Origin: Arthrobacter sp. NicSoilB4
GTDB taxonomy: Bacteria; Actinomycetota; Actinomycetes; Actinomycetales; Micrococcaceae
Direction: 5' to 3'
NCBI RefSeq assembly: GCF_019977335.1
Contig: NZ_AP024653.1
Coordinates: 3,100,001-3,164,000 of the forward strand
Length of the DNA: 64,000 bases
In this document: positions 24,960-33,902 of the stretch, in pieces
Layout: each line of letters starts with the position of its first letter
How positions within the stretch are numbered: position 1 is the first letter of the stretch
Notes under the pieces: model-generated
What the model was told of the DNA's origin: nothing
What the model saw: only the letters and a program-made list of their open reading frames with translations
The model's database searches: none
Position numbers and translations under genes: made by a program

Positions 24960-26237
24960 CTACGCCCCGGTGCGGAGCGCGGCGCGGGAGGGCCGGTAGG
25001 CCAGGGCCCAGTAGACCAGCATGGCGATGCCGCAGAGCACGCCGAGGCTCGCCACGATCAGCTGCCACTGGGTCTGCGGGTCCTTGCCCCACTCGGCCGC
25101 CCCCGCCATGACGGACAGGTACTTGGGTGTCAGGTAGAAGGCCAGGGCCGAGAAGGCGACGATGATCCACCCGGCGAGGCGCATCCGTCCGTTCCGGGAT
25201 GGCACCCGGTGGATCGCGAAACCCATGCAGGGCAGCGCCACGGCCATCCACACCCAGTGGTGGGACCAGGACACCGGGCTGATCAGGAGCATCAGCAGGG
25301 CGGTCGCGGAGACGGCTACGAAGTTCTCGTCCGCGGCCACCGCCCAGGCGATCACGAGCGCGGCAACCGCCGCCAAGGCGAGGGACAGCACCAGCCACAT
25401 CAGACTGGTCAGGCCGGAGTCCGGGAGTCCCAGGTGCAGCAGCAGTCCCTTGACGGAGAGGTTGTCCACGTAGGCCGGCCCGCCGATCCGTCCGGTGTCC
25501 GGCAGGATCTTGGTCCAGAACGTGAGCGACGCCGTGGGCAGCACGGCCCAGGCCAGGCCGATCGAGCCGAGGAAGCCGGCCGCCATCCAGCCGAGGGCCT
25601 TGAAATCGCGGCGCACCAGGAAATACAGCCCGAACGCGAGCGGGGTCAGCTTGATGCCGGCGGCGATGCCGATCAGCAGCCCCGCGGGCCAGCGGATCTC
25701 CCCGGCCCGGGCTTTCCCGTAGAGCGCGAAGTCGGCCAGGATCAGGCCCATCAGGATGATGTTGATCTGCCCGAAATCAAAGGTGTCCCGCCAGGGCCCC
25801 AGAAGCAGGATGGCTGCCGTGCCGGACAGGGCAACGGCCCGGAACCGCCAGTCGGCGAACGCGTTCCGCCAGCTCCCAAGCCGGAAGTAGTGCCGTGCGA
25901 GCCAGGCGGACACAATTCCAGCGCCCAGCAGCGCCGTGGTGATGAACACGAGGCTGCCACCACCCTGGCCCAGCGCCGCCATGGCCGCGAACAGCAGTGC
26001 GGCGAAAGGCGGATACGTGAACGGCAGACCGTCCCGCGGCGCATAGAGCTCGTTGACGCCGGCCTCTCCGGTCTGCAGCACCCGGCTGCCGCCGTAGAAG
26101 TAGACCTCAAAGTCGTTCATCAGCGGGATGTAGGACGAGTACAGCACCACCAGGGCGGCGACGACGGCGAGCGCGCCGGCCGCCGTCGCGAGCCAGCCGC
26201 GCATAGTGGAGGGCGTGGCCCTGATGGTGGTGGTCAC
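24960..26237 (-). CDS. GT87-family (DUF2029) mannosyltransferase-like membrane protein, second copy
   Basis: A 425-residue polytopic protein clearly paralogous to 21592-22944. Shared blocks are MNDFEVYFYGGSRVLQTG, LPFTYPPFAALLFAA, LLLGPWRDTFDFGQINIILM, IAAGIKLTPLAFGLYFLVRR, LPDTGRIGGPAYVDNLS and LISPVSWSHHWVWMAVALP. It probably transfers mannose or a related sugar from a polyprenyl-phosphate donor to an envelope glycolipid. ATG 26237, seven bases after the stop of the upstream metB-like gene, so it may be read through from the transsulfuration genes. Confidence 0.87.
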   Translation of the reverse strand: MTTTIRATPSTMRGWLATAAGALAVVAALVVLYSSYIPLMNDFEVYFYGGSRVLQTGEAGVNELYAPRDGLPFTYPPFAALLFAAMAALGQGGGSLVFITTALLGAGIVSAWLARHYFRLGSWRNAFADWRFRAVALSGTAAILLLGPWRDTFDFGQINIILMGLILADFALYGKARAGEIRWPAGLLIGIAAGIKLTPLAFGLYFLVRRDFKALGWMAAGFLGSIGLAWAVLPTASLTFWTKILPDTGRIGGPAYVDNLSVKGLLLHLGLPDSGLTSLMWLVLSLALAAVAALVIAWAVAADENFVAVSATALLMLLISPVSWSHHWVWMAVALPCMGFAIHRVPSRNGRMRLAGWIIVAFSALAFYLTPKYLSVMAGAAEWGKDPQTQWQLIVASLGVLCGIAMLVYWALAYRPSRAALRTGA

Positions 26238-26243
26238 GGGTGC

Positions 26244-27446
26244 TTAGCTGCCTGGCTCGCCGGCCGCAGCTTCAATCTGCGAAAAAGCCTGCTCGAGGTC
26301 GGCGATGAGGTCCTCGACGTCTTCGATGCCGCAGGAGAGCCGGATCAGGTTGACGGGGACAGCAAGCTCGGTGCCCTTGACCGAGGCATGAGTCATCTCC
26401 GACGGGTAGTTCATCAGGGATTCGATCCCGCCGAGGGACTCCGCGAGGGTGAACACGGAGGTCGATTCGGCCACCTTGCGTGCCGCCGCCTCGCCGCCCT
26501 TGAACTGCACGGAGATCATCCCGCCGAACTTCTTCATCTGCTTCCTGGCAAGCTCGTGCCCGGGGTGGGACGGCAGCCCCGGGTACAGCACGGCCTCCAC
26601 CTCGGGACGCTGCAGCAGCCACTCGGCCACGGCCTGGGCATTGTCGCTGTGCCGGTCCATCCGGACGCCGAGGGTCTTGAGCCCGCGGGTGGTGAGGAAG
26701 GCGTCCATCGGGCCGGAGATGGCACCGACGGCGAACTGCACGAACCCGATCTTCTCGGCCAGCTCCGCGTCATTGACGATGATCGCACCGCCGACGACGT
26801 CGGAGTGCCCGCCGATGTACTTGGTGGTGGAATGCACAACGACGTCGGCGCCGAGCGCCAGCGGGTTCTGCAGGTACGGCGAGGCGAAGGTGTTGTCCAC
26901 CACGAGGAGGGCGCCGGCGTCGTGCGCCACCTTGGCGAGGGCCTCGATGTCAGTGATCTTCATCATCGGGTTCGACGGCGTCTCCACCCACACGAGGCGG
27001 GTCTTGCTGGCCGCTACCGCCGCCGCGACGGCGTCGAGATTGGACATGTCCACCGGAGTGTTGCCGATGCCCCACTCCCCCAGCACCCGGCTGATCAGCC
27101 GGTACGTGCCGCCGTAGGCGTCGTTGCCGAGCACGATGTGGTCGCCGGGGCGGGTGAGCGCGCGGATCATCGAGTCCTCGGCGGCGAGGCCGGAGCTGAA
27201 GGAGAACGCGGCGGTCCCGCCTTCCAGGGCGGCCAGCTGTTCCTGCAGGGAATCGCGGGTGGGGTTGGTCCCGCGGCCGTATTCGTAGCCGGCGCGCAGG
27301 ACGCCGATCGCTTCCTGTGCGTAGGTGGAGGAGAAGTGCACGGGCGGCACAACGGCGCCGGTGCGCGGCTCGAACTCCTGGCCGGCATGCACGGCGCGGG
27401 TGTTGAATCCGGGGGTTTTCGCGGAGGGGCTTTCTGGCAAAGACAT
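26244..27446 (-). CDS. metB: Cystathionine gamma-synthase
   Basis: A 400-residue PLP enzyme of the Cys/Met metabolism family. It shows TRAVHAGQEFEPRTGAVVPP at the N-terminus, YEYGRGTNPTRDSLQEQLAA, FSSGLAAEDS, and the PLP lysine in VVVHSTTKYIGGHSDVVGG (about residue 200). The length and the ending RLSCGIEDVEDLIADLEQAF fit cystathionine gamma-synthase; cystathionine gamma-lyase activity cannot be excluded because the two share these motifs. It lies 80 bases downstream of cystathionine beta-synthase. ATG at 27446. Confidence 0.9.
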   Translation of the reverse strand: MSLPESPSAKTPGFNTRAVHAGQEFEPRTGAVVPPVHFSSTYAQEAIGVLRAGYEYGRGTNPTRDSLQEQLAALEGGTAAFSFSSGLAAEDSMIRALTRPGDHIVLGNDAYGGTYRLISRVLGEWGIGNTPVDMSNLDAVAAAVAASKTRLVWVETPSNPMMKITDIEALAKVAHDAGALLVVDNTFASPYLQNPLALGADVVVHSTTKYIGGHSDVVGGAIIVNDAELAEKIGFVQFAVGAISGPMDAFLTTRGLKTLGVRMDRHSDNAQAVAEWLLQRPEVEAVLYPGLPSHPGHELARKQMKKFGGMISVQFKGGEAAARKVAESTSVFTLAESLGGIESLMNYPSEMTHASVKGTELAVPVNLIRLSCGIEDVEDLIADLEQAFSQIEAAAGEPGS

Positions 27447-27503
27447 GAGCGTTCCTTTCGGCCGGGCGCCGGCCGCCCCCGGGAGGGCGGCCCGGTTTCC
27501 GGG

Positions 27504-27528
27504 TCAGTGTGCGGTCAGTTGCAGGTCA
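27504..27528. repeat. Three 11-base tandem repeats covering the cbs stop codon
   Basis: The motif GGTCAGT recurs with an exact 11-base period, with its TCA at 27504, 27515 and 27526. The last copy contains the stop codon of the minus-strand cystathionine beta-synthase gene. The repeats look like local slippage duplications of the gene end. Confidence 0.6.
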
Positions 27529-28911
27529 GTTGCTCAGGTAGGCGAGCAGGTCGTGGCGGGTCAGGATCCCCACCGGGGCGCCGACGAACGTCACCATGAG
27601 GGTGTCCGCGTCGGAGAGGAGTTCGCGGGCCGTCGAGATCGATTCGAGCGAGCCGATCACCGGCAGCCGGGCTTCCATGTGCTCGGAGATCTTGTCCGAC
27701 AGTTTGGCCTCGCCGCGGAACAGCTTCGCGGTCAGGGTGCGCTCGTCGACGGCGCCGAGGACCTCGCCCATCACCACGGGCGGCTCCTGGGACAGCACCG
27801 GGATGTGCGAGACGCCGTACTCGTTCATGATGTTGATGACATCACGGACGCTTTCATTGGGGTGGATGTGCACCAGGTCCGGCAGTTCCCCTGTCTTGGC
27901 CTTGAGGATTTCCCCCACGGAGGCTTCGTCGCCGCTGGCCAGGAAGCCGTAGGAGCGCATCCACTGGTCGTTGAAGATCTTGGCCAGGTAGCCGCGGCCG
28001 GAGTCCGGCAGGATCACCACGACGACGGCATCATCCGGCAGGTCCTTGGCGACCCGCAGGGCGGCGACGACTGCCATCCCGGAGGACCCGCCCACCAGCA
28101 GGCCTTCTTCGCGGGCGAGCCGGCGCGTCATTTCGAAGGAGTCGGCGTCGCTGACCGCGATGACGTCGTCCGGGACGTTCTTGTCGTAGTTGGCGGGCCA
28201 CATGTCCTCCCCGACCCCCTCGACGAAGTACGGCCGGCCGGTGCCGCCGGAGTAGACCGAACCTGCCGGGTCGGCGCCGATGATCTTGACCATGCCGCCG
28301 TCGGACTCCGCGCGGTCCGCGGAGACTTCCTTGAGGTACCGGCCGGTGCCGGTGATGGTGCCGCCGGTGCCGGCGCCGATCACGCAGTGCGTGATGCGGC
28401 CGTCCGTGTCGCGCCAGATCTCCGGCCCGGTGGATTCGTAATGGCTCGCCGGGGCGGCCGGGTTGGAGAACTGGTCGGGCTTGTAGGCGCCGGGGATCTC
28501 GGTGACGAGGCGGTCCGAGACGCCGTAGTAGCTCTGCGGGCTCTCAGGGGGCACTGCGGTGGGCGTCACCACAACCTCGGCACCGTAGGCCTGGAGCACG
28601 GCACGCTTGTCCTCGCCGACCTTGTCCGGCACCACGAAGATGCAGCGGTAGCCCTTCTGCTGGGCCACCAGGGCCAGGCCGACGCCGGTGTTGCCCGATG
28701 TGGGCTCCACGATTGTGCCGCCAGGCAGGAGCTTGCCGGTGCGTTCGGCTTCCTCGATCATCTTCACCGCGATGCGGTCCTTGATGGAACCGCCGGGGTT
28801 CAGGTATTCCAGCTTCACCAGGACTGTGGCCCCGATGCCGTCGGTAACGTGGTGGAGCTTGACGAGCGGCGTATTGCCGATGAGGTCCAGAACGGACTGG
28901 GCGTACTTCAT
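27526..28911 (-). CDS. cbs: Cystathionine beta-synthase
   Basis: A 461-residue PLP enzyme joining serine (or O-acetylserine) and homocysteine. It shows LIGNTPLVKLHHVTDGIGAT, the PLP Lys in YLNPGGSIKDRIAVKM (about residue 43), VEPTSGNTGVGLALVAQQKG and GAGTGGTITGTGRYLKE. Two C-terminal CBS domains occupy about residues 335-461 and may bind an adenosyl ligand. There is no N-terminal heme domain, as usual for bacterial forms. With the gamma-synthase downstream it forms a transsulfuration pair. ATG at 28911. Confidence 0.93.
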   Translation of the reverse strand: MKYAQSVLDLIGNTPLVKLHHVTDGIGATVLVKLEYLNPGGSIKDRIAVKMIEEAERTGKLLPGGTIVEPTSGNTGVGLALVAQQKGYRCIFVVPDKVGEDKRAVLQAYGAEVVVTPTAVPPESPQSYYGVSDRLVTEIPGAYKPDQFSNPAAPASHYESTGPEIWRDTDGRITHCVIGAGTGGTITGTGRYLKEVSADRAESDGGMVKIIGADPAGSVYSGGTGRPYFVEGVGEDMWPANYDKNVPDDVIAVSDADSFEMTRRLAREEGLLVGGSSGMAVVAALRVAKDLPDDAVVVVILPDSGRGYLAKIFNDQWMRSYGFLASGDEASVGEILKAKTGELPDLVHIHPNESVRDVINIMNEYGVSHIPVLSQEPPVVMGEVLGAVDERTLTAKLFRGEAKLSDKISEHMEARLPVIGSLESISTARELLSDADTLMVTFVGAPVGILTRHDLLAYLSN

Positions 28912-29020
28912 AGGTACAAAGTTACCGTCTCCGCCCGCCAGGGGTGGATTCGGGCACGTCGGGGCGGCCGCCTGGCGGTGCCGGGTGCGAAGATAATGCC
29001 GTGAAGCGAGAATCCGGCCG

Positions 29021-30187
29021 ATGAGCCTGAGGAGTTACCTGCTCCCCGCCGGCATGCTGGCGGCAGGGTGCACGGCACTGCTCACCGGCCTGCTGCCCTG
29101 GCCGGCGTTCCAGGAACTGGCCGGCCGCACCGTACCCGTCCTGGCGTTCGTGGTGGCCATGTCCCTGGTGACGGAAATGGTGGACGACGCCGGGCTCTTC
29201 CGGGTGGTGACGGAGCGGCTCGCCGCGCTGGGCCGGGGCCGGGTGTTCCTGCTGTGGCTGCTGGTGGTCGGCCTGGCCACCGTCTCGACCGTGTTCCTGT
29301 CCCTGGATACGACGGCGGTGCTGGTGACTCCCGTCGTCGTGCTGCTGGCGGTCCACGCCCGGATCCCGCCCTTGCCGTTCGCCCTGACCACGATCTGGCT
29401 GGCCAACACCGCCTCCCTGCTGTTGCCGGTCTCGAACCTGACCAACCTGCTGGCCCAGGACCGGCTCAACCTGAGCCCGGCCGGCTTCGCCAGCCTCGTG
29501 TGGGCGCCGGCCCTGGTGGGAATCCTGGTCCCGATCGGCCTCCTGTGGGTGGCCTTCCGGAAGGACCTGTCCGGCCGGTACGGGCCGCAGCCGGTCCACA
29601 AGGCGCGGGACAAAGTGCTGCTTTATTCGGCGTCGGGCGTGATGGTGCTGCTGCTGCCGGCCCTCGTCTCCGGCGTGCCCGTACAGATCCCGGCAATGGC
29701 CGCGGCGGTGGTCCTGCTGGGCCTGTTCCTCTGGCGCCGCCCCTCGGCGCTGCGCTGGTCCATGGTTCCCTGGCGGCCGCTCATGCTCACTGCGGGGCTG
29801 TTCATGGTGGTGGAGGCCCTGCACGCAAACGGGCTGACACAGGCCCTGTCCGGAATTGCCGGTTCCGGCGACGGCCTGCCGGCCCTGCTGCAACTCGCGG
29901 GCCTGGGCGCCGGAGCCGCGAATGCGGTGAACAACCTGCCGGCTTACCTAGCACTGGAACCGGTGGGCGACTCGCCGGTGCGGCTCGCGGCCCTGCTGAT
30001 TGGTGTGAACCTCGGCCCGCTGGTGACCCCGTGGGCGTCGCTGGCCACGCTGCTCTGGCACGAACGGCTCCGCACGCTCAATGTTGAGATCCGGTGGGGA
30101 GGCTTCGCGCTCGCCGGGCTAGTCGCCGTCGCCCTCACCGTCCCGCTCGCGGTCGTGGCCCTCTGGCTCGCCGTGGGGATGCCCTGA
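29021..30187 (+). CDS. SLC13/ArsB-NhaD superfamily permease
   Basis: A 388-residue membrane protein with about 10-11 helices of the ion-transporter superfamily. Landmarks are VPVLAFVVAMSLVTEMVDDAG, TVFLSLDTTAVLVTPVVVLL, NTASLLLPVSNLTNLLAQDR and, near the end, AANAVNNLPAYLALEP with GVNLGPLVTPWASLATLLW, which matches ArsB-type arsenite permeases. No arsR, arsC or arsA is nearby, so arsenite export is not supported by context and another anion is possible. Divergent from cystathionine beta-synthase. ATG at 29021. Confidence 0.85.
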   Translation: MSLRSYLLPAGMLAAGCTALLTGLLPWPAFQELAGRTVPVLAFVVAMSLVTEMVDDAGLFRVVTERLAALGRGRVFLLWLLVVGLATVSTVFLSLDTTAVLVTPVVVLLAVHARIPPLPFALTTIWLANTASLLLPVSNLTNLLAQDRLNLSPAGFASLVWAPALVGILVPIGLLWVAFRKDLSGRYGPQPVHKARDKVLLYSASGVMVLLLPALVSGVPVQIPAMAAAVVLLGLFLWRRPSALRWSMVPWRPLMLTAGLFMVVEALHANGLTQALSGIAGSGDGLPALLQLAGLGAGAANAVNNLPAYLALEPVGDSPVRLAALLIGVNLGPLVTPWASLATLLWHERLRTLNVEIRWGGFALAGLVAVALTVPLAVVALWLAVGMP

Positions 30188-30219
30188 GGCCTGCGCGCCA
30201 CCGGACGTCCGGGAGCCGC

Positions 30220-30648
30220 TCAGGCGCCGATATCGTCTCCAGAGGCCGCGGAACCTGCGTCTCCCCCGGGCGCGGTCTGCCAGAGGCCGATGATGTTGCC
30301 TTCGGTGTCCCGGAAGTAGGCGGCCCAGCCCATGGTCCCGACTTCCTGCCGAGGCTGGACAGTGCTGCCGCCCAGGGCGTTGATCTTCTCCAGCGACGCG
30401 TCAATGTCGTCCACATCCACCGTGACCAACGGGGAGGTGAGGTGTCCTTCGCGCCGGAACATGCCGCCGTTGATGGACCCCGGCACGGAGGGCATGCCCG
30501 TTTCGTCCGACGGCGTCGTCATGAGCATGACGTAACTCATCTCGGGCACGGGGCTGATCTTCCAGCCGAACGCCGAGCTGTAGAACTCCCGTGCACGGCT
30601 CTCATCGTCCGCGGGGATCTCGAAATGTACTACTCCACCAGCCATCAC
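30220..30648 (-). CDS. VOC-family (glyoxalase-like) protein
   Basis: A 142-residue vicinal oxygen chelate protein. It has two beta-alpha-beta-beta-beta halves: GGVVHFEIPADDESRAREFY with SAFGWKISPV, then TVDVDDIDASLEKINALGG and MGWAAYFRDTEGNIIGLWQT. The pattern is that of the antibiotic-resistance/glyoxalase-like single-domain members found throughout actinobacteria. Substrate unknown. ATG at 30648. Confidence 0.87.
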   Translation of the reverse strand: MMAGGVVHFEIPADDESRAREFYSSAFGWKISPVPEMSYVMLMTTPSDETGMPSVPGSINGGMFRREGHLTSPLVTVDVDDIDASLEKINALGGSTVQPRQEVGTMGWAAYFRDTEGNIIGLWQTAPGGDAGSAASGDDIGA

Positions 30649-30808
30649 ACTCTCCTAAGAACAAGGATCCGGGCTAAAGGGCGGCATGGGCGCTCCACGC
30701 CACAGCCGGAGTCTAGCCCCGGGCGTCACCTGCGGTTAAGGGCCCAACGGCCCCTTCCCCTGTGCGGGCCGTGAGGCCGCTGTCAGGCGTTCGTGGAATC
30801 ATGGTCGG

Positions 30809-31801
30809 ATGACCATTGCAGACGTCCCCGCGGGCCTTGCCGCCGCGGCCGATGCCTCGCTGCGGTGGCACCCGGGTGGCCCCTTCGACTTGATGCAGAC
30901 CATCGGCACGCTCCTGCGCGGGCACGGCGACCCTGCCATCCGCACCGCACCGGGCGGCGTCTGGATGGCGTTCACGACGCCGTCGGGTCCCGCCACACTC
31001 CGACTGGCGGTTTCTTATTCTCCGGACTGTCCGCCGGCGGAGCCCGCCGTCGACGTCCAGGCCTGGGGGCCCGGTGCAGCCGATGCCGCCGGTTCCGCGC
31101 CGCGGATGCTGGGCCGCGACGATGACTGGTCCGCCTTTGACGAGCCCGCGTTCCACGCCACCCTCCCCCGTATGGTCGTTGAAGCCCGACGCCGGAACCC
31201 GGCCGTGCGGCTGCCGGCCACGGGCCGCCTGGTCGACTCCCTTGTGCCCACCATCCTGGAGCAGAAGGTCACCGTGATCGAGGCCCGGCGCGGCTACCGC
31301 TACCTGATGTACCGCTACGGGACACCGGCACCCGGCGCCGGCACCGTCGCGCCGGCGAACCTGTTGGTCCAGCCGACTCCCGAGCAGTGGCTGCGGATCC
31401 CTTCGTGGGAATGGCACAAGGCCGGAGTGGGCCCGCAGCGTTCGGCGACCGTCATGCGCGCGCTGCGTTCCGCCGTCGCCCTGGAACGGCTCGCCGTGCT
31501 TCCGGCCGCCGAGGCCTCCGCGAAGCTGCAGACCATCCCCGGCATCGGCGCCTGGACCGCTGCCGAGGTCCTCCAGCGCACGCACGGCTGCCCGGACTCC
31601 ATCGCGGTGGGCGACTACCACCTGGCGGCGTACGTCGGCGCGGCGCTGACCGGCCGCAGGACTGACGACGCCGGGATGCTCCGGCTGCTGGCACCGTGGG
31701 CCGGGCACCGGCAGCGCGTGGTCCGGATGATCGGCCTCAGCGGCTTCCGCAAACCGACCTTCGGCCCCCGGATGACCATCCAGGACCACCGCAGCCACTA
31801 G
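30809..31801 (+). CDS. DNA-3-methyladenine glycosylase II family protein (AlkA-like)
   Basis: A 330-residue HhH-GPD DNA glycosylase that removes alkylated bases. The helix-hairpin-helix LQTIPGIGAWTAAEVLQRTH (about residues 232-251) is followed by the catalytic Asp in SIAVGDYHL. Upstream LVDSLVPTILEQKVTVIEAR is also typical. There is no N-terminal Ada domain, and the N-terminal ~110 residues match the AlkA beta-domain position. ATG 30809. It stands alone between VOC and acyl-CoA synthetase genes. Confidence 0.9.
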   Translation: MTIADVPAGLAAAADASLRWHPGGPFDLMQTIGTLLRGHGDPAIRTAPGGVWMAFTTPSGPATLRLAVSYSPDCPPAEPAVDVQAWGPGAADAAGSAPRMLGRDDDWSAFDEPAFHATLPRMVVEARRRNPAVRLPATGRLVDSLVPTILEQKVTVIEARRGYRYLMYRYGTPAPGAGTVAPANLLVQPTPEQWLRIPSWEWHKAGVGPQRSATVMRALRSAVALERLAVLPAAEASAKLQTIPGIGAWTAAEVLQRTHGCPDSIAVGDYHLAAYVGAALTGRRTDDAGMLRLLAPWAGHRQRVVRMIGLSGFRKPTFGPRMTIQDHRSH

Positions 31802-31815
31802 GGCGCGCGTTGCTG

Positions 31816-33492
31816 TTAAAGCCCCAGCTTGGCCACGGCTTCCTGCCGCATGTCCACCTTGCGGATCTTGCCGGAAACCGTCATCGGGAAGCTCTCGCGC
31901 ACGTCCACGTACCGCGGGATTTTGTAGTGCGCCAGCTTCCCGCGGCAGAACTCGGCCAGGCTGCCGGCATCCAGCGGGGCGGCGCCGGGCTTGAGGATGA
32001 CGCAGGCCATCAGCTCCTCCCCGTACTTGGCGTCCGGCACCCCGATGACCTGCACGTCCTGGATGTCGGGGTGGGTGTACAGGAACTCCTCGATCTCGCG
32101 CGGGTAGACGTTCTCGCCGCCGCGGATCACCATGTCCTTGATCCGGCCCTCGATCACGATGTAGCCGTCCCCGTCCATCCGGGCCAGGTCCCCGGTGTGC
32201 ATCCAGCCGTCGGCATCGATCGCCTCGGCGGTCTTGTCCGGCTGGTCCCAGTAGCCCTTCATGACGGCGTACCCGCGGGTGCATAGTTCGCCGATCTCGC
32301 CGCGCTGCAGCACCTCCCCGGTCATCGGGTCGACCACTTGGCTTTCCAGGTGCGGCATCGTCCGTCCGACACTCTCGGTGCGCTGGGCCATCGTGTCCAC
32401 GCTGCGGGTCATGGTGGACACCGGAGAGGTCTCGGTCATGCCGTAGCAGATGGCCACATCCCTCATGTTCATCTCCCAGATCACCCGGTTCATCACCTCG
32501 ATGGGACACAACGAGCCCGCCATAACGCCGGTGCGCAGCGTGGACAGGTCATAGGAAGCGAAATCCGGCAGGGCGAGCTCGGCGATGAACATCGTGGGCA
32601 CGCCGTAGAGTGACGTCCCGCCAAAATCCTGCACGGCTTCCAGCGCCGCGGCCGGCGTGAAGCCCCGGCCCGGAATGATGGTGGCGCAGCCGTGGCTGAG
32701 GGCGGCCAGGTTTCCGATCACCATGCCGAAGCAGTGGTAGAACGGCACTGGCAGCACCACCCGGTCGTGCTCTGTGTATTCCAGCAGCTCGCCGATCGAG
32801 TATCCGTTGTTCAGGATGTTGTAGTGCGAGAGTGTGGCGCCCTTGGGGAAGCCCGTCGTGCCGGAGGTGTACTGCAGGTTGATCGCGTCATGGGGGTCCA
32901 GCTCGGCCATGCGCGCCTTCAGCGCGGAATGGGCGACGTCGTCGGCCCGCTTGAGCAGTTCCGCCCAGGTCCGCTCCGCGTCCGTTTCGGGGTCGCCGGC
33001 GGTGAGGCCGGGCAGCCCCGCGTCGGGCAGGAACACGAGTCCGCCCAGCTCGGGGCATTCGGCCAGCGCCCGCCGGGCCATGGCCGTGTAGTCGCTGTTG
33101 CGGTCCGACGGCGCCGCGACCAGCATGCGCATGCCGTTCTGCTTGACCACGAACTCCAGCTCATGGCTGCGGTAGGCGGGATTAACGTTGACCAGGACCG
33201 CGCCGACCTTGGCGGTCGCGTACTGCAGGATGGTCCATTCGGCGCAGTTGGGGCTCCAGATGCCGATCCGTTCGCCCTTGGCCACGCCGAGGGCCAGCAG
33301 CGCGCGCGCCACCCGGTCGACGTCGTCGTTCAGCTTGGTGTAGCTCCAGCGGCGGGCTTCCTCACCCGGCACCGCCGCTGCCTCGATCAGGGCGTCCTGA
33401 TAGGGGAACCTGGCCACGATCCGTTCGAAGTTGTCACCAATGGTTTCCTCGAGCAGCGGGACGTCAGTGTCCCCGGCTGTGTATGCAAGCAT
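31816..33492 (-). CDS. Acyl-CoA synthetase (AMP-binding, FadD-like)
   Basis: A 558-residue adenylate-forming enzyme that activates a carboxylic acid to its CoA thioester with ATP. Motifs in order: NLQYTSGTTGFPKGATLSHY (P-loop, about residues 203-222), CYGMTETSPVS (A5), GWMHTGDLARMDGDGYIVIE (A7), GRIKDMVIRGGENVYPREIE (A8) and the catalytic Lys in TVSGKIRKVDMR (A10). The length and the motif spellings fit medium/long-chain FadD members. The acid is unknown. ATG at 33492; convergent with the glycosylase gene. Confidence 0.92.
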   Translation of the reverse strand: MLAYTAGDTDVPLLEETIGDNFERIVARFPYQDALIEAAAVPGEEARRWSYTKLNDDVDRVARALLALGVAKGERIGIWSPNCAEWTILQYATAKVGAVLVNVNPAYRSHELEFVVKQNGMRMLVAAPSDRNSDYTAMARRALAECPELGGLVFLPDAGLPGLTAGDPETDAERTWAELLKRADDVAHSALKARMAELDPHDAINLQYTSGTTGFPKGATLSHYNILNNGYSIGELLEYTEHDRVVLPVPFYHCFGMVIGNLAALSHGCATIIPGRGFTPAAALEAVQDFGGTSLYGVPTMFIAELALPDFASYDLSTLRTGVMAGSLCPIEVMNRVIWEMNMRDVAICYGMTETSPVSTMTRSVDTMAQRTESVGRTMPHLESQVVDPMTGEVLQRGEIGELCTRGYAVMKGYWDQPDKTAEAIDADGWMHTGDLARMDGDGYIVIEGRIKDMVIRGGENVYPREIEEFLYTHPDIQDVQVIGVPDAKYGEELMACVILKPGAAPLDAGSLAEFCRGKLAHYKIPRYVDVRESFPMTVSGKIRKVDMRQEAVAKLGL

Positions 33493-33593
33493 GGTGTGAC
33501 GCTACCAACACTCGGCCGGCAAAAGAAGACTAAAGCTTGGATGTCCTACGAAATCTTCGGGACAAAAAGCCGCAGCCCGGTATTGTGAAAACC

Positions 33594-33872
33594 ATGAGCG
33601 CACCCATCGACCTGCAGGCCATCTTCATCCCCAACGACGGCGAGTTCTTCCGTGTGAAGCTCGCGCTGGAGATCGCGATTGACGAGGTGGTCAACGAGCC
33701 CGGCTGCATCCGGTATGAGCTCACCGAGGCCAGCGAGGACAAGCTGGTACTGACCGAACAGTGGGCTTCGCAGGAGGATCTGGACAAGCACTCGAAGGGA
33801 ACCGCGGTCCAGGACCTCAACGAGTCCCTCAGCGCCCTGCTGGCCGAGCCGGTCCAGCTCGTGAAGCTCTAG
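33594..33872 (+). CDS. Antibiotic biosynthesis monooxygenase (ABM) family protein
   Basis: A 92-residue dimeric ferredoxin-like fold protein. It shows the ABM pattern EIAIDEVVNEPGCIRYELTE, then DKLVLTEQWASQEDLDKHSK. YgiN-type quinol monooxygenases and heme-degrading enzymes belong here; no heme-binding motif is evident. ATG 33594 with only a weak upstream site. A long palindrome begins 30 bases after its stop. Confidence 0.83.
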   Translation: MSAPIDLQAIFIPNDGEFFRVKLALEIAIDEVVNEPGCIRYELTEASEDKLVLTEQWASQEDLDKHSKGTAVQDLNESLSALLAEPVQLVKL

Positions 33873-33902
33873 TAACGGCACCGACCAAGCCCGGAACAGA
33901 AA

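Noticed and set aside
27447..27525. Gap between cbs and metB examined for a SAM or cobalamin riboswitch
   Set aside because: Only short GC-rich hairpins and the tandem repeat are present. The region is too short for the known aptamers.
29021..30187. Naming the permease arsB
   Set aside because: Helix landmarks fit the superfamily, but no arsenic-resistance genes are adjacent, so the specific name is not supported.
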